64,000 nt of DNA from Microbacterium limosum (GCF_036324365.1 NZ_CP137080.1:1736001-1800000); one strand, 5' to 3'. Numbered from the stretch's first letter, positions 1-8,064 are shown. Made by a program: numbers and translations. Notes: generated from the sequence alone by a model not told the origin.

Positions 1-558
1 GAGCGCGACCACCAGGAGGACGTGCAGGCCGCGACCGAGTGGGGCAACAAGGCCCTCGCCGCGAGCCGCAAGGCGGACGAGCTGCGCACGTCGGGACACA
101 CCGCGGATGCCGACAAGTTCGACAACCTCGCCAAGATCGCCCTGCAGCGTCAGATCAGCGAGGAGAACGAGGCCCGCGCCGCCGAGCCGCAGATCGCGGC
201 TCAGTCCGAGGTCGTCGCCAAGCTGAAGGACGGCCTCAATGGAATGAAGCAGAAGCTCGAGGAACTCAAGTCCAAGCGCAGCGAACTGCTCGCGCGCGCC
301 AAGGTCGCCGAGGCGCAGACCAAGGTGCACGACGCGGTCAAGTCGATCGACGTGCTCGACCCCACGAGCGAACTCGGCCGCTTCGAGGACAAGGTCCGCC
401 GCCAGGAGGCCCTCGCACAGGGCAAGGCCGAGCTCGCCGCCTCGAGCATCGACGCCCAGTTCGAGAGCCTCGAAGACATCGGCACCCTCACCGAGGTCGA
501 GGCGCGCCTCGCCGCGCTGAAGTCCGGCGGGTCCTCGCCGCAGGCGATCGACTCCTGA
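1..558 (+). CDS. pspA: PspA/IM30 family protein, 5' end outside window
   Basis: This is the C-terminal 185 codons of a PspA/IM30-type protein; the reading frame is already open at base 1. The visible part is almost entirely charged alpha-helical coiled coil rich in Ala, Glu, Lys and Arg, with the conserved stretch ATEWGNKALAASRKADELR near the start of the window. Family members are peripheral membrane proteins that polymerise (ESCRT-III-like) and protect the cytoplasmic membrane under stress. The last ten residues (GGSSPQAIDS) are a flexible tail. A hairpin follows directly. Family assignment is good; the partner genes upstream are not visible. Confidence 0.85.
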   Translation, partial: ERDHQEDVQAATEWGNKALAASRKADELRTSGHTADADKFDNLAKIALQRQISEENEARAAEPQIAAQSEVVAKLKDGLNGMKQKLEELKSKRSELLARAKVAEAQTKVHDAVKSIDVLDPTSELGRFEDKVRRQEALAQGKAELAASSIDAQFESLEDIGTLTEVEARLAALKSGGSSPQAIDS

Positions 559-564
559 CATCCC

Positions 565-598
565 GGGGCGCTCGCCGGATATTTCGGCGGGCGTCCCC
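565..598 (+). terminator. Hairpin after pspA
   Basis: GGGGCGCTCGCCG pairs with CGGCGGGCGTCCCC (one bulged A and one G-U pair) around the loop GATATTT, starting 7 nt after the pspA stop codon. It ends 13 nt before the next start, so it could also act as a processing site or partial terminator. There is no T tract. Confidence 0.55.
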
Positions 599-611
599 GA
601 CGGAGGTTCGC

Positions 612-1415
612 ATGACCGATTTCGTGGTGGTCCCGCAGTGGCAGGGGTCCGCGTCCTCACGCGCGATGCGTCTCATCGACGGCGCCCTCGCCATCGCGGG
701 TGACCTGCCGCGCGGCGCAACGACGATCGTCGCCGCCCCCGAGGAGGCGGGCGATGCGCTGGGCACCGGCATCCGGCGCCTGAGCGCGCTCCGGGCCGCG
801 GCCCGCGCCCACGCCGAGGCGGCGCGCCCCGCGACGGGCCGGGTCGTCACGATCGGAGGAGACGCAGGGGTCGGGACGGTCGCCGCCCTGCACGGCGCCG
901 GCGAGGGCTCGGCGGTGCTCTGGCTGTCTGCGCAGCCGAGCCTGCACGACGTCGCATCGAGCCCCACGGGCGCCTACGCGTCGATGGCCGCGCGCGCCCT
1001 CGTCGATCCGGCGATTCCGCCGCTGGATGCGTCGGCCGTGCTCCCGGCGACGCACGTCGTGATCGCGGGCGCACGCGATGCCACCCCCGCCGAGATCGCG
1101 TCCGCCGACACGCTCGGCGTCACGCTGCTTCCGACCGTGGAGATCGAGCCGATCATCACGGCGCTCTCCGCGGCCCGCCCCTCGTCTCTGCACATCCACG
1201 TGGGCGTGGACGTGCTCGATCCGGCGGCGATCGCGGGCGTCACCGACCCCGTGCCGTTCGGACCGGACACGGCGGCCCTGATCGGCGCGATCCGCGCCGC
1301 GCGCGACGCCGCCCCCGCGGGGTCGGCGTCGCTGACGGGATTCTCCCCCGCCACACCCGACGCGGCGGCGGATGACATGGGAACACTGTTGCGCATCATC
1401 GGGGCCCTGGCCTGA
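612..1415 (+). CDS. Arginase/agmatinase-fold protein lacking metal ligands
   Basis: A 267-residue protein of ureohydrolase type. Start and end resemble actinobacterial 'arginase family' proteins: VVVPQWQGS near the N-terminus, a GGD-type loop (GGDAG, 82-86), the motif region at 104-112 and the HVxVDVLDP region at 196-204. In active ureohydrolases these regions supply the Mn ligands as GGDH, DAHxD and DxD. Here they read GGDAG, SAQPS and GVD, so most ligands are gone. It is therefore probably a non-catalytic or repurposed member. The ATG follows GGAGG at a normal distance, and the TGA stop overlaps the next ATG, so the next gene is translationally coupled. The family assignment is fairly safe; loss of activity is an inference. 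Confidence 0.75.
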   Translation: MTDFVVVPQWQGSASSRAMRLIDGALAIAGDLPRGATTIVAAPEEAGDALGTGIRRLSALRAAARAHAEAARPATGRVVTIGGDAGVGTVAALHGAGEGSAVLWLSAQPSLHDVASSPTGAYASMAARALVDPAIPPLDASAVLPATHVVIAGARDATPAEIASADTLGVTLLPTVEIEPIITALSAARPSSLHIHVGVDVLDPAAIAGVTDPVPFGPDTAALIGAIRAARDAAPAGSASLTGFSPATPDAAADDMGTLLRIIGALA

Positions 1416-1891
1416 TGCCCGCCGAGCCCCCGCCCGGATGGCGCGAGCGCGCCGACGCGGCGGTGCGCCGTGGACGGGCCATCGACCGCGTCATCCCCGC
1501 CTTCCTGCTGGATTCCCCTCTCAGCGCGATCGGATACGCGTGGGGAACGCTCGTCGGGCTGGTCTGGGGATCGCTGTGGAGCACGGGCCGGGTCGAGCGG
1601 CGCGACGGGCTCTGGGTGTTCCGCGGCATGCCCGAGTGGACGTTCGCCCGCGGGGGCGCCTGCGTCGGCCGCTGCTTCCTCACCGGCTCGCGGCGCATCC
1701 CCGCCTCGCTCGTGCGACACGAGTCCATGCACCGCCGTCAGTGGCGACGGTACGGAGCGCTCATGCCGCTGCTGTATCTGGCCGCCGGACGCGATCCGCT
1801 GCGCAACCGCTTCGAGATCGAGGCGGGCCTGGAGGATGGCGGCTACGTGCCGCGGCGACGGCGGGCTTCCCGGCCCGTCAGCGAGCGGTGA
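1415..1891 (+). CDS. Conserved hypothetical with HExxH motif
   Basis: A 158-residue protein of unknown function. It has a short hydrophobic stretch at about 38-55 (SAIGYAWGTLVGLVWGSLW), then HESMH at 102-106, which is a zincin-type HExxH metal site, followed about 30 residues later by an acidic conserved patch (NRFEIEAGLEDGGY, 131-144) that could give the third ligand. Related actinobacterial proteins are often labelled 'Fe-S oxidoreductase', but only two cysteines are present (GACVGRC, 81-87) and no Fe-S motif is visible. The ATG overlaps the stop of the preceding gene. A small membrane-associated metalloprotein is the most that can be said. Confidence 0.6.
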   Translation: MPAEPPPGWRERADAAVRRGRAIDRVIPAFLLDSPLSAIGYAWGTLVGLVWGSLWSTGRVERRDGLWVFRGMPEWTFARGGACVGRCFLTGSRRIPASLVRHESMHRRQWRRYGALMPLLYLAAGRDPLRNRFEIEAGLEDGGYVPRRRRASRPVSER

Positions 1892-2369
1892 GGATGCCGA
1901 ACCGCTCGGGCGTGTGAATCGACCACGGCGAGACGCCCAGGCGCTCGACCAGGTGGTCGACGATGTCGGCGGTGCCGAGGTAACCACCCAGGAGGTGGAT
2001 GCGGGTGTGGTCCTCGTCGGCGCAGAACATCTCGTCGGCCCATGCGGTCACCGCGCGGGTGACGGCGGCACCGGGCGCGCACGGGCGGCCGGAGCCGGGC
2101 TGCCCGGAGCGGCGGGACCGATCGAGCCACGTGACGACCATGCGCGAGGGGGCCTGGACGTGCGCGAACCACGTGTCGTCGGGCACCTCGATGAAGACGC
2201 GGCCCGTCGAGCAGATCGGCAGCGTCGCGAGGAGGGCCTCGAGTTCTGCGAGCGACGTTTCGTCGGCCGTGATCAGGTGCTGCACACGGGTGTGCCGCGA
2301 TGCGCGGCACGCGGCGGCGCTGTGATCTGCGGAGACCGGCGCGGAAGCGGATGACGTGTGAGTGGCCAT
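1878..2369 (-). CDS. Siderophore-interacting protein (SIP domain)
   Basis: A 163-residue protein matching the C-terminal SIP domain of siderophore-interacting flavoreductases (ViuB-like). Visible hallmarks are FIEVPDDTWF, WLDRSRR and HLLGGYLGT with ADEMFCADEDHTRI before it. The FAD-binding half of full-length SIPs (about 260-280 residues) is absent, so this is a stand-alone domain; family members help release iron from imported ferri-siderophores. The ATG at 2369 was chosen because an upstream in-frame ATG (2396) falls inside the iron box and upstream of the -10. It converges with the HExxH gene with a 14-nt overlap. Iron repression is strongly suggested by the operator. Confidence 0.82.
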   Translation of the reverse strand: MATHTSSASAPVSADHSAAACRASRHTRVQHLITADETSLAELEALLATLPICSTGRVFIEVPDDTWFAHVQAPSRMVVTWLDRSRRSGQPGSGRPCAPGAAVTRAVTAWADEMFCADEDHTRIHLLGGYLGTADIVDHLVERLGVSPWSIHTPERFGILTAR

Positions 2370-2379
2370 GACGTTTCCC

Positions 2380-2407
2380 ACTATACCCGTAGGCAAGGCA
2401 CACCTAA
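2380..2407 (-). promoter_or_regulatory. -10 element and DtxR/IdeR iron box for the SIP gene
   Basis: TATAGT (2380-2385) lies 10 nt before the SIP start. Immediately upstream, 2389-2407 reads GTAGGCAAGGCACACCTAA on the + strand, matching 14 of 19 positions of the DtxR/IdeR consensus TTAGGTTAGGCTAACCTAA, with both half-site cores (AGG, CCTAA) intact. Fe-bound repressor would cover the space just upstream of the -10. Confidence 0.8.
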
Positions 2408-2435
2408 CTTCGCTGGCCGTGAAAATGCCCTGCGC

Positions 2436-3146
2436 TCAGCGATTCCCCACCAGCACGCGCCGCAGTTCGACGATCTCGTCGTCGCTCATGCCGTGGGCCC
2501 TCAGATAATCCGTCGGCGATCCGAACACCGTCTCCACCCGGTCGATCAGCGCCCGCATGACGGGGGCGGGCGACTTCGTGGCGAGCTCTTCGATGCGCGT
2601 CGCGCCCGGGTACACCTCCCGGATGCGCGTGATCACGGCATCGTTGCGCGAGGCCGGCAGCAGCGTCTCGGTGCGGGCGTAGTCGGCCACGACGGCATCG
2701 GGGTCGACGCCGGCGGCCAGCAGGGAGAGCGCCACCGTGACGCCGGTGCGGTCCTTCCCCACCGTGCAGTGCACGAGCACGGGTTGGTCGCCGATGACGG
2801 CGCGCACCACGTCCACGACGCGATCGGCGGAGTCGTCGATGATCGCACCGTACAGTTCGCCGAGGCTCATGTCCCGCTCGAAGAACGACGCGACGGAGCC
2901 CAGGAAGAGCGGGACCCGGATCGTCTCCAGTCCGTCGACGCCGCGCGACGGCGACCGGACGACCTCGTCCTCGTCGCGCAGATCGACGATGCGTCGAAGG
3001 CGGAGGCCCCGCATCGCGACGAGGCCCTCGGCATCCACGTTCGCGAGGTTGCCCGAGCGGAAGAGCACGCCGTGCCGTGTCGTGCCGCCCAGGGCCGGCA
3101 GTCCACCGGTGTCGCGGAAGTTGTACGCACCCGAGACGAGCGACAT
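2436..3146 (-). CDS. Tyrosine/lipid phosphatase family protein
   Basis: A 236-residue PTP-like phosphatase. The P-loop HCTVGKDRTG (126-135) fits the HCxxGxxR signature with nucleophile Cys127, in the HCxxGKDR form typical of bacterial MptpB-like/Y_phosphatase3 enzymes with tyrosine and phosphoinositide activity. The N-terminal NFRDTGGLP and FRSGNLANV motifs, and the C-terminal PTDYLRAHGMSDDEI segment, are also family marks. The ATG is 2 nt after the stop of the AhpD-like gene (TGA-CC-ATG), so the two are an operon with coupled translation. A role in host interaction cannot be assumed. Confidence 0.85.
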   Translation of the reverse strand: MSLVSGAYNFRDTGGLPALGGTTRHGVLFRSGNLANVDAEGLVAMRGLRLRRIVDLRDEDEVVRSPSRGVDGLETIRVPLFLGSVASFFERDMSLGELYGAIIDDSADRVVDVVRAVIGDQPVLVHCTVGKDRTGVTVALSLLAAGVDPDAVVADYARTETLLPASRNDAVITRIREVYPGATRIEELATKSPAPVMRALIDRVETVFGSPTDYLRAHGMSDDEIVELRRVLVGNR

Positions 3147-3148
3147 GG

Positions 3149-3619
3149 TCACGGGGTTCCCCTGCGCGGGGCCACGGCGTAGCGACCGGCGATGGCGACG
3201 CGGTTGAACGCGTTGATCGACACGCACAGCCACGACAGCGCCGTGTACTCCTTCTCCGAGAGCACCCCGCCGACGCGGCCGTACACGTCGTCGGAGATGC
3301 CGTCGCGGTGGATGAAGGTGAACGACTCGGCGAGCTCGAGCGCCGCGCGCTCGCGGTCGCTGAACACCCCCGACTCGCGCCAGACCGGCAGCTGCGCCGC
3401 ATCGTCGGGGGTCGCCCCCGCCGCCAGCAACCGGTCGAGGTGCACGCGCACGCAGAACGCGCAGCCGTTCAGCTGCGACACGTGCAGCAGGACGAGCTCC
3501 TTGAGCCGATCGTCCACGCCGTTCTCGCGCGCGATGCGCCCCACCGTCTTCGAGAACTCCTCGAGCGCGCGGTAGGCGTCGGGTTCCGAACGGGACAGAT
3601 GCACGCGGGTTTCGCTCAC
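3149..3619 (-). CDS. AhpD/carboxymuconolactone decarboxylase-like protein
   Basis: A 156-residue protein with the AhpD-type redox motif CAFCVRVH (CxxCxxxH, Cys53, Cys56, His60) preceded by a conserved Glu (KELVLLHVSQLNG). Family members are alkylhydroperoxidase-like peroxidase partners or decarboxylases; the CxxC supports a thiol peroxidase or disulfide-reductase role. GTG start, with TAGAGT exactly 6 nt upstream, indicating a leaderless mRNA. It is the first gene of a two-gene unit with the phosphatase. Confidence 0.85.
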   Translation of the reverse strand: MSETRVHLSRSEPDAYRALEEFSKTVGRIARENGVDDRLKELVLLHVSQLNGCAFCVRVHLDRLLAAGATPDDAAQLPVWRESGVFSDRERAALELAESFTFIHRDGISDDVYGRVGGVLSEKEYTALSWLCVSINAFNRVAIAGRYAVAPRRGTP

Positions 3620-3625
3620 CCGATC

Positions 3626-3631
3626 ACTCTA
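3626..3631 (-). promoter_or_regulatory. -10 element, leaderless, AhpD-like gene
   Basis: TAGAGT followed by 6 nt and the GTG start. The transcript probably begins at the start codon. Confidence 0.6.
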
Positions 3632-3642
3632 ACGGCGGCAGA

Positions 3643-4587
3643 ATGGGCGCCATGGGTGCCGACGACGAGTTCTCCTTCCTCCCCGCCCAGGCGGCGGATG
3701 CCGGCCTCTCGGTCCCCACCCTCCCCCTCGTGGAAAGGGTCGGTCTCGGCCTCCAGGACGGGCGCTCGCTCAGCGCGCTCCGCTGGGGCGGCGCACGCCC
3801 GCGGATCACCCTGCTGCACGGCGCGGGTCTGAACGCCCACACGTGGGACACCACGCTGCTCGCCCGTGCCGCGGCGACCGGGGCGCCCGAGGCGCTCGCG
3901 ATCGACCTGCCCGGCCACGGCGACTCCTCGTGGCGCGGCGACGCCGACTATCGCGCGGAGACGCTCGCGCCCGACATCGTCACCGGGATGACGGCGTGGA
4001 CGGACAGCCCCCAGGTCGTGGTGGGGCATTCCCTCGGCGGGTTGACCGCCGCCCGCATCGCTGCCCTCGCGCCCGGACTCGTGAGGGCGCTCGTCATCGT
4101 CGACATCACGCCGGGCATCGACCCGTCCGCGGGCCCCGCGCGGCTGCGGGAGTTCTACGCCGGGCCGACGGACTTCCCCGACCGCGAGACCCTCGTGGAC
4201 AGGGCGCAGGAGTTCGGACTCGGCGGATCGCGCCGGCAGACCGAGCGGGGCGTCTTCTTCAACTCCCGGGTGCGGGCCGACGGACGCGTGGAGTGGAAGC
4301 ACCATTTCGCCCACCTCGCCGCCGCGGCCCTCGCCGGCGACACGGGCGGGGGCCCCGACCGCTCCGTCGTGTCCGCGGCGGGATGGGAGGACCTCGCCGC
4401 CGTCTCCTGTCCGATCACGCTCATCCGGGCGGCATCCGGCTTCGTCTCCGAGAAGGACGCCGCGGAGTTCACCCGGCGCCTCCCCCGCTCCCGCGTGATC
4501 ACCGTGGCGGGCCCGCACAACCTGCAGGAGGCCGCACCCGAGGAGCTCGCCGGCATCGTCGGAGACATCGCGGATGACGCGGGCTGA
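3643..4587 (+). CDS. Alpha/beta hydrolase
   Basis: A 314-residue alpha/beta-hydrolase. LLHGAGLNAHTWD carries the oxyanion HG loop, DLPGHGDSSW follows strand 4, and VVVGHSLGGLTA is the nucleophile elbow (GxSxG). A C-terminal catalytic His is plausible in TVAGPHNLQEAAP. Substrate unknown. A second ATG nine bases in (3652) is an equally good start. The gene is divergent from the AhpD-like gene with only 23 bp between start codons. Confidence 0.8.
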   Translation: MGAMGADDEFSFLPAQAADAGLSVPTLPLVERVGLGLQDGRSLSALRWGGARPRITLLHGAGLNAHTWDTTLLARAAATGAPEALAIDLPGHGDSSWRGDADYRAETLAPDIVTGMTAWTDSPQVVVGHSLGGLTAARIAALAPGLVRALVIVDITPGIDPSAGPARLREFYAGPTDFPDRETLVDRAQEFGLGGSRRQTERGVFFNSRVRADGRVEWKHHFAHLAAAALAGDTGGGPDRSVVSAAGWEDLAAVSCPITLIRAASGFVSEKDAAEFTRRLPRSRVITVAGPHNLQEAAPEELAGIVGDIADDAG

Positions 4588-4640
4588 CGCTCCTCGTCGC
4601 ACGGGATGGCCCATGACGCGCCCGCAGCGGGTGCGCGCAA

Positions 4641-4699
4641 TAGGCTGGAAGGTGCGCCACGGCGACCGCCTCGGTAGAGCGGTCGCGGCGGAATCCGCC
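4641..4699 (+). promoter_or_regulatory. Promoter and two leader hairpins before the ABC importer
   Basis: TAGGCT (4641-4646) is a -10-like element. The predicted leader of about 80 nt holds two adjacent hairpins: GCGACCGC/GCGGTCGC (4662-4669 with 4679-4686, 9-nt loop) and GGCGG-AAT-CCGCC (4687-4699). The AAAGGA ribosome site and ATG at 4735 follow. The hairpins may set mRNA stability or control expression; no known riboswitch fold was recognised. Confidence 0.4.
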
Positions 4700-4734
4700 T
4701 CGGATGCCCCGGCGCGCCCGAAAGGACCCCCTCT

Positions 4735-6234
4735 ATGCATCGCCGTCTCACCCTCGCCTCCGCGGGCGTCGTCGCGGCCCTCCTGCTCACCGCGTGCACG
4801 GGTGGGGCGGGGGAGGCCGAGCCCGAACCCGCCGGTTCGCCCGACCCCGACGCCTCGGTGTCGGTGCGGCTCGTCCTCGAACCCGGCAACCTCAACGTCC
4901 GGGAGACCTCCGGCGCCGCCCTGGACCAGATCCTGATCGACAACATCTACCAGGGCCTCGTGACGCGCACGCCGGAGCAGGAGATCGAACCCGCACTGGC
5001 CGACGACTACACCGTGTCGACAGACGGCCTGACCTACTCGTTCACCGTGCGCGAGGGCGTGACGTTCCACAACGGCCAGGAGCTCACGCCGCAGGACGTG
5101 GTGTGGTCGCTGCAGACCGCGAAGGACACTCCCGCGTACGTCGACTCCGACCGGCTCGCGAAGGTCTCGAGCATCACGGCCGAGGGCCAGGTCGTCACGC
5201 TCACTCTCACCGAGCCGGACTCGCAGCTGCTGTGGACGCTGACGGGGCGCGCGGGGCTGATCTTCAAGGAGGGCGACGACACCGATCTCGCCACGGCGGC
5301 CAACGGCACCGGTCCCTTCACGCTCGCCTCCTGGCGACAGGGCGACAGCATCGTCTTCGCACGCAACGACGCCTACTGGGGCGAACCGGCGACGTCGGCC
5401 GAGATCGTCTTCTCCTACATCCCCGACACGAGCGCCGCCGTCAACGCCGCGCTCGCGGGCGAGGTGGACGTCCTGACCGGCTTCGACGCGACGCTCGCCG
5501 AGCGGGTGGAGGCGAACGGAGACTTCGAGGTCGTCACCGGCCCGTCCACCGACAAGGGGACGCTGGCGATGAACAGCCTCACGGCACCGCTCGACGACAT
5601 CCGCGTTCGCGAGGCGATCCGCCGCGCGATCGACCACGATGCGATCATCGAGGCGCTGGGGGCCGGCGAGACGCTCTACGGCCCGATCCCGCCCCTGGAT
5701 CCCGGATACGAGGATCTCTCGGATGTCGTCCCCTACGACCCGGAGGCGGCCCGCGAACTCCTCGCCGAGGCCGACGCGGAAGACCTCGATCTGACCCTGA
5801 CGATCCCGTCCTTCTACCCGACCACCATCCCCCAGGTGCTCGTCTCGCAGCTGGCGGAGGTGGGCATCACCCTCGAGGTCGACTCCGTCGAGTTCCCGGT
5901 GTGGCTGCAGGACGTCTACACCAACCGCGACTACGAGCTGAGCTTCGTGCTGCACACCGAGTCGCGGGACTTCGAGAACTGGGCGAACCCCGACTACTAC
6001 TTCACGTACGACGAACCCCGTGTGCAGGAGCTGTACGCCCAGTCGCTCGTCGCCACCGACGAGGACGAGGTCGCGGAGCTGCTCAGCGAGGCCGCGCGCA
6101 TCGTCTCGGAGGACATGGCGGCCGACTGGCTCTACAACGGGGCATCGGTGCTCGCCGTCGCGAACAACGTGTCGGGCATGCCGACGACGAACGTGAACTC
6201 CCGCCTCGACGCGGCGGAGCTCGGCAAGAGCTGA
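4735..6234 (+). CDS. ABC importer substrate-binding lipoprotein (family 5)
   Basis: A 499-residue extracytoplasmic solute-binding protein of the peptide/nickel (DppA/OppA) family. The N-terminus is a lipoprotein signal with lipobox LTAC and lipidated Cys21. The mature part has the family pattern: GNLNVRETSGAALDQILIDNIYQGLV, an internal YTVSTDGLTYSFTVREGVTFHNG-type block, and the DIRVREAIRRAIDHDAI helix of domain 2. It would capture oligopeptides or a related solute outside the membrane and hand it to the two downstream permeases. It is first in a tightly packed five-gene operon, followed 4 nt later by the permease gene. Confidence 0.9.
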   Translation: MHRRLTLASAGVVAALLLTACTGGAGEAEPEPAGSPDPDASVSVRLVLEPGNLNVRETSGAALDQILIDNIYQGLVTRTPEQEIEPALADDYTVSTDGLTYSFTVREGVTFHNGQELTPQDVVWSLQTAKDTPAYVDSDRLAKVSSITAEGQVVTLTLTEPDSQLLWTLTGRAGLIFKEGDDTDLATAANGTGPFTLASWRQGDSIVFARNDAYWGEPATSAEIVFSYIPDTSAAVNAALAGEVDVLTGFDATLAERVEANGDFEVVTGPSTDKGTLAMNSLTAPLDDIRVREAIRRAIDHDAIIEALGAGETLYGPIPPLDPGYEDLSDVVPYDPEAARELLAEADAEDLDLTLTIPSFYPTTIPQVLVSQLAEVGITLEVDSVEFPVWLQDVYTNRDYELSFVLHTESRDFENWANPDYYFTYDEPRVQELYAQSLVATDEDEVAELLSEAARIVSEDMAADWLYNGASVLAVANNVSGMPTTNVNSRLDAAELGKS

Positions 6235-6238
6235 CGGC

Positions 6239-7189
6239 GTGCTCCGGTACGCGCTCACCCGGCTGGCCCTCCTCCTGGTGGGGCTGGCCGTGGCGAGCGT
6301 GCTGATCTTCGCGACGCTTCGGGTGCTGCCGGGCGACGTCGCGCAGCTCATCGCCGGCACCCAGGGGACGCCCGAGCAGGTCGCTGCGATCCGCGAGCGG
6401 CTGGGGCTCGATGCCCCCGCCGTCGTGCAGTACCTCGACTGGATCGGCGGCGTCTTCTCCGGGGATCTCGGGTCCTCCCTCCTCACCGGCACTCCCGTGG
6501 CGACGGAGCTGCTCGAGAAGGCCCAGGTGACCGTCCCCCTCGGACTCCTCGCCCTCCTCGTCGCGCTCGCCGTCGCACTGCCGTTCGGGGTCCTCTCCGC
6601 GCTGTGGCGCGCTCGCGCGGCCGGAACGGCGGTCAACGTCGCGGCGCAGACGCTCGCGGCGGTCCCCGTGGTGTGGGCCGGGATGATGCTCGTCGTCGTC
6701 TTCGCCGTGTGGGTGGGGGTGCTGCCGGCGCAGGGCTTTCCCCGCGCGGGGTGGTCGGATCCCGCGGCCGCGCTGCGCGCACTCGTGCTGCCGGCGCTCA
6801 CGATCGGCGTCGTCGAGGGCGCGCTGCTCCTTCGTTTCGTGCGCAGTGCGACGCTCGACGCCCAGGGCAGGGACTACGTGCGCACCGCGGCCGCGAAGGG
6901 GCTCACACGCACGCAGGCGCTGCTACGCCACGGACTGCCCAACGTGGGGTTGTCGGTCGTCACGGTGCTCGGGCTGCAGGTGGCGGGCATCATCGTGGGC
7001 TCCGTCGTCATCGAGCAGCTGTTCTCCCTCCCCGGCGTCGGGCGGATGCTGGTGGCCGACGTCGCCGCGCGCGACCTCGAGAAGGTGCAGGGTTCGCTCC
7101 TCGTCCTGACCGGCTTCGTGCTCATCGTCGGATTCGTCGTCGACCTGGCCCACCGGGTGATCGACCCGCGCCAACGGGAGGCGGCATGA
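6239..7189 (+). CDS. ABC importer permease (DppB/OppB type)
   Basis: A 316-residue inner-membrane permease of DppB type: short N-terminal segment RYALTRLALLLVG (TM1), then a periplasmic loop with RERLGLDAP and GDLGSSLLTGTPV, five further TM helices, and the cytoplasmic EAA-type coupling loop RTAAAKGLTRTQALLRHGLPN. It ends with the typical VDLAHRVIDPR. GTG start 4 nt after the previous stop. The stop overlaps the ATG of the partner permease. Confidence 0.9.
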   Translation: MLRYALTRLALLLVGLAVASVLIFATLRVLPGDVAQLIAGTQGTPEQVAAIRERLGLDAPAVVQYLDWIGGVFSGDLGSSLLTGTPVATELLEKAQVTVPLGLLALLVALAVALPFGVLSALWRARAAGTAVNVAAQTLAAVPVVWAGMMLVVVFAVWVGVLPAQGFPRAGWSDPAAALRALVLPALTIGVVEGALLLRFVRSATLDAQGRDYVRTAAAKGLTRTQALLRHGLPNVGLSVVTVLGLQVAGIIVGSVVIEQLFSLPGVGRMLVADVAARDLEKVQGSLLVLTGFVLIVGFVVDLAHRVIDPRQREAA

Positions 7190-8064
7190 GCTGGCTGCCC
7201 CGCCTCTGGGCCCGCGCCGCGGGCCGGTTCGCACTCATCGTCGTCGTGGTGATCCTCCTCTGCGCCCTCGTCTCGCTGTTCTGGACCCCGCTCGATCCGG
7301 CGCGGGTCGACATCTCCGCCCGCTGGGCACCGCCCGGGTGGCCGCATGCGTTCGGCACCGACAACTCGGGGCGCGACATCCTCAGCCTGCTGATGGCCGG
7401 TTCCCGCACCACGGTCGCCGTCGCCGTGGGCTCCGGGATCGTCGCCACGGTCGTCGGGATCGTCCTCGCGGCGCTCGGGGCTCTCACCGCGCGCGGGATC
7501 CGCGAGGGCGTCGCGGTGCTCGTCGACATCCTCATCGCCTTCCCCGTGCTGCTGATCGCGATGATGATCTCCGCCGTCTGGGGCGGGTCGCTGTGGGTCG
7601 TCGTGTGGTCGGTCGGGATCGGCTTCGGCGTGAACATCGCGCGGGTCACGCGCCCGGAGCTGCGCCGCGTCCTCCGCTCCGACTTCGTGCTGGCGGGACG
7701 GGCGAGCGGACTCTCGCCCCTGCAGAACCTGCGGCGCCATCTGCTGCCCAACGTCGCGCCGGTGTTCATCGTGCAGCTGTCGTGGTCGATGGCGGTCGCG
7801 GTGCTGGCGGAGGCGGGCCTGTCGTACCTCGGCTTCGGGGCGTCGGTGACCGATGCCTCGTGGGGGCGCCTGCTCGCCGACCTCCAGGAGTACATCACCA
7901 TCCACCCCCTTTCCGTGATCTGGCCCGGCGCCGTGATCACGCTCACCGTGCTCGCCCTGAACATGCTGGGCGACGCGCTGCGCGAGGCGACCGACCCGAC
8001 GCTGCGCACCGCGCGCGACACCGCACGACGCGCCCCCACGCATGTACCGGGGACGACCGCGTGA
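7186..8064 (+). CDS. ABC importer permease (DppC/OppC type)
   Basis: A 292-residue permease of DppC type. After the first TM comes the family motif PHAFGTDNSGRDILSLLMAGSR, and the coupling loop is LAGRASGLSPLQNLRRHLLPN. It forms the translocation channel with the preceding permease. Start ATG lies in an ATGA overlap with the upstream stop; its own TGA overlaps the GTG of the first ATPase gene. Confidence 0.9.
   Translation: MSWLPRLWARAAGRFALIVVVVILLCALVSLFWTPLDPARVDISARWAPPGWPHAFGTDNSGRDILSLLMAGSRTTVAVAVGSGIVATVVGIVLAALGALTARGIREGVAVLVDILIAFPVLLIAMMISAVWGGSLWVVVWSVGIGFGVNIARVTRPELRRVLRSDFVLAGRASGLSPLQNLRRHLLPNVAPVFIVQLSWSMAVAVLAEAGLSYLGFGASVTDASWGRLLADLQEYITIHPLSVIWPGAVITLTVLALNMLGDALREATDPTLRTARDTARRAPTHVPGTTA

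Noticed and set aside
1415..1891. Annotation as Fe-S oxidoreductase
   Set aside because: Only two cysteines and no cluster-binding motif; the HExxH site is the only functional hint.
3616..6801. A 1061-codon minus-strand open frame antisense to the hydrolase and SBP genes
   Set aside because: It is antisense to clearly real genes, has no recognisable domains and a composition typical of GC-rich antisense shadows.
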